Assembly (NCBI GenBank): GCA_013397845.1
Contig: VZTG01001880.1
Coordinates: 584,359-648,358 of the forward strand
Length of the DNA stretch: 64,000 bases
Reading direction: 5' to 3'
Origin: Melanocharis versteri
Taxonomy: Eukaryota > Chordata > Aves > Passeriformes > Melanocharitidae
Positions 24,110 through 34,300 of this stretch are shown here, in pieces. How positions within the stretch are numbered: the stretch's first letter is position 1; each line of letters starts with the position of its first letter. Under the pieces are notes generated by a model, which was not told the DNA's origin, searched no databases, and saw only the letters and a program-made list of their open reading frames with translations. Both the position numbers and the translations under genes were made by a program.

Positions 24110-24663
24110 AGCCTGATGGTAGATAAAGCCAGATACAGAGAGGTAAAAGAAGCAATGGGCGGAACCATAAATTCCATAGGAATTCCACTAATTCTCAAGA
24201 CTGTGCTAAATCTCTGGATTTAGAGATAAAGAACAGAGACACAAGGAAAACGAAAAATGGGGGGGAAGGGATACACATTAGAAGGGGTCTTAGGTATTAG
24301 GCGTTTCGGAAAGTCTGTACCTCTCAAGTACCTCAGTCAATGGGTAAAGACAAACGGAAATGCGGCCGGGAAATTAGGATAAAAAGGAGGCTGCGTCCTC
24401 CAAAATTTTGAGAGACCCCATGGGTCTTTCTCTCAAGGAAGCATTTTAACAGGCTGTAATAAGCTATGCTGCATAAAAATGCTATTTTGGATAGTCAAAA
24501 ATACCACCTGTCCACCATTAGGGAAGGCTCCTGTTGAATTTTAATTTTAGACATTCAAGAACCATGGGATGCCACATGACCTCTCCCTTTATTCGAATAA
24601 AGTTACAGGACTCCTCTGTCTCCTTTTTAGATATAAACCTCTAGTGTTTGTGGATTAATTTTC
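24110..24663 (+). mobile_element. avian endogenous retrovirus LTR, truncated by the gap
   Basis: The stretch has LTR order. There is a purine-rich U3-like part, a TATA-like ggataaaaagg near 24378, a ggctgcgtcctccaaaattt segment that resembles R regions of bird ERVs, an AATAAA at 24596-24601, and a U5-like ctctagtgtttgtggatt running into the Ns at 24664. No retroviral coding sequence is visible. A 124-bp segment (24435-24558) with a second copy at 20302 interrupts it. The left limit is approximate and the family is unnamed. Identification is from memory of avian LTR sequence style. Confidence 0.5.
24435..24558 (-). repeat. 124-bp repeat, copy B (inverted, inside the LTR)
   Basis: Inverted copy of 20302-20425, about 94 percent identical. 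It lies between the R-like start and the AATAAA of the LTR-like sequence. Differences are five transitions and two transversions. Confidence 0.9.
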
Positions 24664-24812
24664 NNNNNNNNNNNNNNNNNNNNNNNNNNNNNNNNNNNNN
24701 NNNNNNNNNNNNNNNNNNNNNNNNNNNNNNNNNNNNNNNNNNNNNNNNNNNNNNNNNNNNNNNNNNNNNNNNNNNNNNNNNNNNNNNNNNNNNNNNNNNN
24801 NNNNNNNNNNNN
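24664..24812. other. assembly gap (149 N)
   Basis: A run of Ns between an LTR-like sequence on the left and the YIPF4 CpG island on the right. Its true length is unknown. High GC content and a repeat at the edge are common reasons for such gaps. Confidence 0.99.
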
Positions 24813-25300
24813 CAGCCCCCGCGGAGGGCGGGGAGATGCAGCCCCCGGGCGCTCAGCAGCCGCCGCTCTACGCGCCCAGCAGCGGGGACTTCACCTTCGT
24901 CTCGTCGGCGGACGCCGAAGGTGAGCGCGGGGCCGCGGGTAGGGCCGCGCTCGCCGTCCCGAGGCGAGGGCTCGGCCGGGCCCCGGGGGAACGGGCTGTT
25001 CCTGGGCCGCAGAGACAGGAGGGGCCTTCCTTGCCCCCCTTCCCGCCGCCCCCGCGGTTGGTGTCGTGGCCGGAGGCGGAGCGGGGTGGCCGAGGTGGCC
25101 GCTGCCCTGCGGCCGCTGCCGTGTCCGCGTCACGGGAGCTCCAGCGTGGCAGAGGCGGCCGTGCCGCTCCGCTTCCCAGCTCCTCTGAAAGCCGGAGCCG
25201 AGGATGTCCCGGCGACGTGACAGAACCGTGACCGCTCTGTCACTGCCCGCTCCTCTGGCCCGCGTGTTGCTGGAAGCCCGCTTTGGTGTCTTACCGAAGG
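24813..25300. promoter_or_regulatory. CpG island at the YIPF4 5' end
   Basis: A very GC- and CpG-rich stretch covers YIPF4 exon 1 and the start of intron 1, in sharp contrast to the AT-rich DNA on both sides. This is typical of a TATA-less housekeeping promoter. The core promoter and transcription start are probably inside or left of the gap, so the island seen here is only its right half. Confidence 0.75.
24836..24920 (+). CDS. YIPF4: YIPF4 coding exon 1
   Basis: This exon codes residues 1-28 plus the first base of Asp29. The donor is gtgagc at 24921. It is GC-rich and sits in the promoter CpG island, 23 bp after the assembly gap. The run DFTFVSSADAE matches the mammalian N-terminus. Confidence 0.95.
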
Positions 25301-28300
25301 TAGTGTCGTATGTTCACGTTTGCTGTAATGTTGTGCCAAAGTGTCTGCGCCGTGTCTCATTTCAGCACAGAAGGAGAAAAAGAAGCCGTGTATGTAATTT
25401 AGGGGGTGAAGTGTGGCCTGTTGTCAAACTGCTGCACAAGTAGCAGTGGTGTACCAGCGTGCCGTGAAGATGTGCCTTAAAACTTCAAAACTGAACGTAC
25501 AGGAGTCAACATCGTGCAAACTTACTTTGGTGGAAAATGGTTTTTTGGTCTCTACCCATTTAAATAACAAGGATTCTGTTTTCATGTATGTATTTAGTTA
25601 CTCTTGTAATTGTGACTGGGGAATCATATAAATCCTTACTCATGTGTCCCACCCTGGAAAGGAATTGCTGAAGTGGAGAAATTACTGTAGAGTACCTGTT
25701 CTTTAGTGAACTTCACAGTCTTTCTGAAAAGAAATACAAGTCAACAGTACAGTTGTGGCTGTGGGGTTTTTTCTTGATGTTTTTTTTTTTTTGCTGGTTA
25801 GTTTTCCTTTGTTTTGTTTTTTCTTCTTCACCTTTGGCCTGAAAAAGGATCCATGTACCTCTGAGCAAAAGCTCTCTGCTTTTCTCCTGGAAATACTTGT
25901 TGGGCAATGCTGAACCCAATCCAATTCAGGCAGCTTTCTGGTAGGTTGTATTGAATCACACTTGGCTCTGTTTTTTTTATGAACATAAGCAACATGTGAT
26001 CTCCTTCCTAAGTGTAGTCCTATCCTCAGAAAGTGCTGGATAGACCTACCCTAGCAAAGACAAGGCAAAGTTAAAGCAAAGTTAAACATCTTGATACTTT
26101 AAAATTAAAATACTAGGCATTGCACTCTTAATTTTTACGTGTTTCCCAAATCTCGATCCTTATGAAAAAATAAAAATTAGCTGTTCTGTTTCCACATCTT
26201 ATTTCTGTGGGAGGTAGGAGCCGTCTGGAAGAAAGCTGGAGAGATGTTCGCAATTAGGTCACCAGACATGGTAGAAAGAACAGACTCTTTGGGGTTTTGC
26301 CTCTTGTTCTGCTTTTTCAAAATTAAGAGTTAAGACCGTTTTGAAAGCTGATTTTCTACAATGCTTGGTTGAAATGAGGCATCTGAGAAACCTTGGTTTT
26401 GCTTCTGTGGTGTTCAGCCTGGGACAGTAGCAGTGAAGGCACCCAGACTCTGGCTAGGAACCATCAGTGTCATCAGTTCTTGGCAGATTTTCCAGCGCTC
26501 AGTTGTCCCGCAGTTAAAAATCTCATTCAAAGCAGCCTGCAGAAGGGGAGGTGACCAATCCCTTTTCCCCTAGCTTTCTGCAGCTTCGTCTTGCAAAACA
26601 GACTTAAGATCATTTTAATAGGTTTTACAATTCAAAAGTGTGGTTGCAGGTATTCATCGACTGCTAAAAGGAGTCTTGGTAAATACAACTTGTGTCAGAG
26701 TTTCCAGGATGGATTGTTAGCAGTCCCTGAGAAAGAAGAAATACACAGCTGGTTGGACTGCTGTGTTTGCTTCTTTTGACAGCTGCATTTATGCACAGAG
26801 TAGCAAGAACCTCTCCTTGCAAAAAAGTGTTAAGTTGTAGCAGAAACAAACATTTCATAATGATATAAAGGTCCCACAGTCAAGAGAAAACTTCTGAGGC
26901 TTCAGCTTGATGCCCAGGCATTAAGATTTTTCTTTTTTCCTCCCTCTGTAAACAGCAAAGGAAGGCTTTGCTTGAGTCTGTTGAGAACAGTGTATGTGTG
27001 CTGTGCCTAAGAGCAACAAGAAATTCCTGCCTTAAGTTACGGTGATCTTTACAAGGATCCTGTGCAGATGGTGTTCCAAGAATCAAAGGGATGGATCAAT
27101 AACTCTCATGATTATGAAATAATTAAAAAGTATTTATGGAGAAACTTGAATCTGAGTGGCCCAGCAAGCTGGTCTGGGAAGGAGGATTCTGTTGAGTTAA
27201 TTGTGATACCGAGTGATCAATGAACACTTGAGACATGTTGGCTGAAGACATTGAGATCCTGTCACTGTACAAATTTTGTTTATATAAAACTGTGTCATAT
27301 TTTCAAAGAGGACATTGTAAATGTAATCTACAGATACAGCCTGACGTACCTCTGTGAGTAAGTGTTTCAGAAGTACTTGCTATAGTTAGGTGTTTGGGGA
27401 GATTCGTGCATAGGAACTTTAATGTGTGAAAAACACAACAATGAAAAGGCGAAAAATAATTTCTTTGGTGAGGTGAAAAGTTGTTGGATGAAAAGAGAGT
27501 TTTTATCTCTCAATATAATTATAGTAAGCTTGTACAGAATATTTACACATTTCTGTTTGGATTTTTCTTTTTTAGCAGATAATGGAAATCCATTATTTCA
27601 TAAGGGAATAATTATTCCCTTATATGTCTTTTTTTTCTTCAAGTTGCTTAATTTATTTTCCTATACTATTTTTTATTTTCCATCTATATATAACTGAATA
27701 AAATGAGCAAAAAAATTTAATATTTATTGGCGATTTTGCCAAAACCAACCAGAAGGTAGATAAATTGCTCTTTGTTTTGCTTAGTGCTGTGGCAGAGAAA
27801 AATCATAGTATATCAAAGAGAACTTGTATTACTTCTTATTTTCCAGAGCCTAAGGATCTCTGATAGCATTCTTTCTTTAACATTTTCAGCTGTATTAAAG
27901 GCAGGCTACAAATTAAAACATCTTCAAATGTTTTCCTTTTATGAAAAATTTGGCATAGAAACACAGAGTGGGTTTGGCTGAAACAATGCCACTATAAAAA
28001 AAATAGGTACCAAAAGAGGTAGAGTATAATCAGAAAAAAAAGATAAATAATCCACAATTTATAGCATGATGAGACACTCATTAGTTCCCTCCTTTTGTGC
28101 CTCTAAACACTTACTGATAAAGCACAAATGGAAGCCTTTCTGTCACACCATAACACTGTGTCGTAAGACAAGAGTCCCATATAAAAGCTAAAACCTGGTA
28201 TTTGAGACCTAACCCAAAATTGTTACAATTGCAGTAAAAATACAAGCACACTTTCAAATTATGTATCTGTTGAGGTTAATTTTATTTTGTAACTTTGAAT

Positions 28301-31300
28301 GTTTTATGGTGGTGACCAACACATGTAGCTTCATGTGTTTGTTGTTTATCTTCCAGTGCTTTTAAAATCAAATGACTTTTGGCAAGACATAAAAAGGTCT
28401 GTATTTTTCTCCCTTTTTCTTTAGATATTAGTGGCTCCATAACAACTCCAGATGTTAAGCTAAATCTTGGAGGAGAATTCATCAAAGAATCTACTGCGAC
28501 TACATTCCTAAGACAGAGAGGATATGGCTGGCTTCTGGAAGTGGAAGATGATGACCCAGAAGATAACAAGCCACTCCTGTATGTTGTAATTATTTTTGAA
28601 TATCTATCTTTATTAGCTGTGTAGGGAAAACAAACAACTTGTAGTCTCTCATTGTCCCACAGCCTTGTGCTGTGAGTACAATTCTGTTTGACAAATGACT
28701 TGACCAATGAGTGTTTTCTGGTGCAAGGATGGAAACACTGTTTCTCATTATGGATTTAATCTCTGTAAGTATAAAGTTTATATGGCTTTTCTGCTTTTAT
28801 ATGTTGATCTTGTAATGGTTTAAAAAAATGAGACTGTATTCTTTGTATCTTCTGCATTCATGTTTCTCGATATTGTGAAAGAATCAAAGGCTAAGACAAT
28901 CCTGTGGGAAGATTCCTGTTAAGTAAATCTCAGTCAGTTCTGTCAGTTATTCAGAAGCAAAAGCATTGTGAATCATGGTTATTGCAGTAGGGATGGTAGA
29001 ACCAAGGTACCATGAACTTCATAATCTTTGATGCTGCCTTTTACGATAAAGCTAGATTAAAAGGGTGCTAGTGCTGAAAGACAGTAGTGTCCTTAAAACT
29101 GAAAGTCTCGCATCCATGGTTCTGTTCACAGAAACGTGGTTGACTGAAGAAAGTTTGTATCTTGAAGTTACTACACTGTGAGTCAGTCAGCCTGGTCCTT
29201 ATTCTGCACCTAAGCAACTTCATTCTCAGTGTCTCAGTGTTTTCCTGTGAATTAAACACAATGATGCTTTAAAAAATTGGAATGAGCCAGAGAGTACTCT
29301 GGAGAACTCAGATGAGAGTGCTGGGAGACAACAGATGTCTGGAGAGCTTAATAATGACAGTGCTACTTGAGAAGTGATTTAAATTAAAGTGTGAAGAACT
29401 AGCTCCTTGTGTGAATAAGTCTGTTTTGTAAACCTCTAACTTTTAATTAAGAAACAGACTGGTGTAGTGAGGTGATAACATAGGAATTCTGACTTTTGTG
29501 TAATTTTGTTGTTTTGATTATTCCCAGAAACATGTGTCATAATGAATTCTTGCAATCTGAATCCTATTAAGGATTGAAAGAACAGCAGCCTGCTAAGGGA
29601 AGTTCACTAATGCAGTGCTACTGTGCAAATGTTTTGTTCAATAAAGTGAGATTATTTTTTTTTTACTTTCTCATTGGGCAGCCTTACTCCAGACACTTGT
29701 TTCAGGTGAGGTAGCTGTCAGCTTCATGCAAAAGACAATTTATTCACATGAGAGACTGTCAGAAGATCTAGACAACGACAAAGAATTATTTCCATGCAGA
29801 AAATATTTGTGTTACATAGTCTTGAGAGTAAAGTATAGGTCTTCTACATCCTTTTTAGATAAATGGTGGCAAATAGATGCTTCTAGTCTATTCCTTAGAT
29901 TCAGGGATGGTTAAAGACCAATTTTTGTTACTTAGTCACCAGTTAGTAATACCACTTCTGAAGTAGCTTTAGTAATAGTAATAAAAAAATTGCCTTGAGG
30001 GACTGAATTAGCAGTATTTAATTTTTTTGTTGTTGTTAAAGAGCAATTGTGGTGAATCATGTCTTTGCATTTATTTCTCACTTCAGCTTTTCTGAAGAAA
30101 AAGCCAAAAAATCAAAGCTTTGGACAAAACCTTCATAAATGGACTTAGGATATAATTCTACATTTTTCTTCACTGTGTTCTTAAATGTAGAGCAGTATAT
30201 CTGCTGGAAGTCTCTTGCAACTCTTCAGAGCTCCTCAGTTATGACTGAGGTTCTGCACATAAAGAAGAGGAATTGCCCATTACTTGGGAAGTCTGACTCC
30301 TTCCCCATTACGCTAGGACAGTCAGGGCGACATGTACCAGTTAAGAGTCCTGGGCAGAAGAGTCTTGTGGCCAATTTGTATCTACTTGCAGAGAGTTTGT
30401 AACAGGAAGCAGGGAAGGCAATGAGAGAAGGGCAAGATCTGTTGATGCATATTGCTGCTAGTTCAAGTGACTTTTATTTAAAATAATTTTACTTATATTG
30501 GAAACAAGCCGGAAATTAAACAATTGGCGTAAACTGGTCTGGTGATAACTACTATTGTTGAGGGAAGTTAAACCCCATTTTATTTTAAAAAATTGGTTTT
30601 ACATGATATATTTGGAATGGTTTAGGACTAGTGAACGTAATGGTATTCTTTCTTGCAGAATTTGAAATAAAATATTTTCATAGTAAGTGTGCTTGTGGCA
30701 AACTGTTTGGCATAGGAATACATAGACATTCTTTATGTAGGCATGTCTTTGACTTTTAAGTAGTTACAATGATACGTGTCACGTGTCCTCGTGTGTCAGA
30801 AAAATAGACCTCCTGTCTTAATGCAGACTCCCAGGGTATCACAGAATCATAGAATCATTTGGGCTGGAAGCGACCTTAAAGCTCACCCAGTTCCAACCCC
30901 CGTGCCTTGGGCAGGGACACCTTCCACCAGTCCAAGTTACTCAGAGCCCCATCCAGCCTGGTCTGGGTATGCTGCGTATGTTTTCTGTTCTCAGTCATGT
31001 AATTTGTTTTTGAGTAATTAAATAAATCTAACGGTGTCCCACCAGTTACTGAATGCAGCATGAAGGTATGGCGTTGCTTTACTGTGGACGAGCTGTTCCT
31101 TTGCAAGTCATGGTTTCAGGAAGCCTCGTGGGTGACAGGAGACTTGCTCTGTATACATACTGTTTGCCCCTGTACCTATTTTTTTAGCTCTGCTTCATTA
31201 CTGTGGTGTATAGTAATGCTCACTTGCTTTACAATTTCAGGGAAGAACTCGACATTGATCTGAAGGATATTTACTACAAAATTCGATGTGTGTTGATGCC

Positions 31301-34300
31301 TATGCCATCTCTTGGGTTCAATAGGCAGGTAGTGAGAGACAATCCAGACTTTTGGGGTCCTCTGGCAGTTGTCCTCTTCTTCTCAATGATTTCATTATAT
31401 GGACAATTTAAGGTAGGTATAAATCTTCTGCCTAAAAAGAAATCTGAACTAAATTTGGGGATGTGATTGCTAAGCAATTTGCATTCTGACGTGGGTAGAA
31501 AGGCTTTTTTTCGTATACTAATGTGGGGCAATTCAAGTGCTGTTTCCCAAGTTAATATGTAGAAAGACAGCAGTTAGGAATGTGTTAAATAGCCCACGGG
31601 TAAGTTAATCATGATGAAATGTCAGGTTTGTTTTTATACAGTAAAAGAAAGGAAAGATGTGGTTTCTAGAGGAACCAGATTGATACTAATGGGTTTATAG
31701 TCATATTAGTGAATCTTTCCATTTTAATTGTGACCTTTTGTTAACTTGCTTTTTATTACTAAAAAGTGTTACTGAAAAGCATTTGTTTGGATGCCATGAA
31801 TTCTAATTCCCTGACAAATAAAGCTGCTTATTTAATTCATACTGTATGACCGCTGTTATCTGGTATATTTAATCTTCATTAGTGACGTTTGCTATTTTGT
31901 CCTCCCTGCTCAGTTACAATCAAATAACTTTCCTCTGGTCAATAAATTTTTTCCATAATTCCTTTTGAACTCTAGGGTGAATAGCTACTCAGAGGCATTG
32001 TGCATATTTAATTGACTTCCATAAACACTGTCAGCTTTTTTCTTTATGTTCTGATTAAAATAAAGAAATGTTATCATTTACAGTAACAATTGGAATGTAA
32101 GGCTAGGTGCTCCTGCATTGGAAATCTTTATGACTAAGTGGTTACAGTTGTTTTAAATGTGACCAAGTATGGCAATAAGCCATATGTAAACCAGCAGAAT
32201 GTGTTTATGCAAGGATTTGTGTGAATGGTGGGATAAAATCATTCCCTTTGGGACCTCTGGCTTCCATATGGTGTGCCAAATGCTGACTAAGAATTCACTC
32301 TCAGTATCTTGTCTCTATGAGGCTTGAGGTGAGTAGACTAAACCACTTTATTGTTCGAGTCTTCTGGGTGGACCACTCACCTGTCTCCTTGGCAAAGCAA
32401 GGACCATTCCTTGACCCTGTGACAGGTGCACCACCTCCTGCAGTTTGTGTACCTCCTGTTCAGGAACACTGGGTCTAATGTTTCTGAGGAACAGTGGGTT
32501 TACTATATGCAAAAGTGCTGTAGATGTATGAGGGAAAGCTAGCAGCTAGCGAGAGGATGACTGACAGCAGCTGGACTAGCTGAACCCAAAGGTGGGCTCT
32601 AAGATGGAGAGAGATGAGCACTTCTGCTCTAAGACTTTAATCTGGTCCTCTTCTTTTAGTCAGTGGAGCAAAGCAGAAAGTAAAAGGAGGCCATGTGCTA
32701 TTTTCACAAATGACATAAAGCCACTATATTTTTTTTAGTGCTGATGTGATTTTTATCTGGTTTTCCCTATTTCATTCTTCTGGAAATTTGGAACTTGTAA
32801 TTAAGCAAAGTACTGAACTGAGTTGTTGCATCACACCAGGCATGCAACACTGAGTATTGACTTAAGTTTTTAAGTTCAGTTATTGTATGTCTGGAAATAC
32901 AGAGACTGGACTTAGACTGTTGTTTCCTTCTAAAAAGGCATTTCAGAAAGGAGAGCTTTACTTCTAGTCCTCCCAATGGCTCAACATGAAAACCAGCTAA
33001 GTTAATTTGAAGGTTCTGTAAAGCCAGAGAATGATTTTAGGATTTCTTCTGTAGTTTAAGAGCAGAACTATGAAAGAAGCAAGAAAAAATAATGACAGAC
33101 TTGGTCCCAGGAATCTGAGGCTCTTTATTAAGTTGTCGTCATCATCAAGTTCCACTGAGAATTAAAGTCCTATGTCTTCTGAGCATTCTCTGTTTGAGTA
33201 AAGTGGCATCTTTGTAGGTGAAAGAAGGAGAATTCCAACTGTATTTGTTGGGCTGACTTCTAAAAACTGTCTGAGCCCATATTTTGTAATAGGTGGGATG
33301 TGAAGACATTTAGGGTAGTTTTAACTCAACTTCCTATTCCTGTTACAATACTTACAAAATACATTGCATGTGCATTCCATGTACACCAAATTTACCATTA
33401 ATGTGATTCTGTAAACATAACCTCTGAACTTTATTTGCAAATTACATTGTGATAGTAAACATTATTCTTGCCACAATTCAGAATTCAGTTTTGCGTAATA
33501 AAATCCGTGACTGCAGCGAAAGCGATCATGGAAATGGATTTTCCTTTTTCACGATGACAATTACTCATATAAATGAATTGTTCTTTATCTCTTAAGGTTG
33601 TTTCTTGGATTATAACTATTTGGATATTTGGATCCTTGACAATTTTTTTACTGGCCAGAGTTCTTGGAGGAGAAGTAAGTACCTGTATGTGAAAAGGATG
33701 TAGAGGGAGGTGATGTAAAGTCTCTTGACCATGTTTTTCAGCAGTAGTTGGGTTTTCATAGTGCTTGGCTTTGGATATTGTCGCCAGCTAAGAACGGATG
33801 CAGTTGCTAAGTGTAAAGTCAACATTTCAGGTTCTCAGTCTCCAAAATAAAATCTAAAGTACAGAGATCACCAACTAATCTCTTGGTTCAACGGATGGTG
33901 TGCTCAGAAATGATAAACAGTCTGGAAATTTGTACTGTGAATCTCAGAAATTCTAACAGCTTCCTGTGATCCAGAACTGAAGTATATTCTTGAGGGAGAA
34001 ATGCTTTCAAGTTTTTGGTCACTGGACTAAATGGAACTTTTTTTTTTTAAAGGGGGCTAACAGCAGTTAGATAGTCTTGTGCGTAAAGCACCTGCCAGTG
34101 TTTTTTTTTGTCCCTGGCAGTTCAAACCCATTAAAGTATGAAAGCCAGGGCATGTTTCTCAACTGCAAAGCCACCTGGAGTTGTGGCCTGCATTCCTTCT
34201 TCCAGCTGCTTGCACCAGCAGGGTTGGAATAGCTGCTTGAGCTGTTTACAAATTGACTCATTAAGCAATTCAGGTGTAAATAACAAAAAATGACTTGGAG

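Noticed and set aside
24648..25231. 190-codon and 131-codon plus-strand frames across the gap and CpG island
   Set aside because: One reads through Ns, the other through the YIPF4 exon 1 donor into intron 1. Only 24836-24920 is coding.
28282..28707. 141-codon minus-strand frame over YIPF4 exon 2
   Set aside because: It is the antisense shadow of a strongly conserved coding exon.
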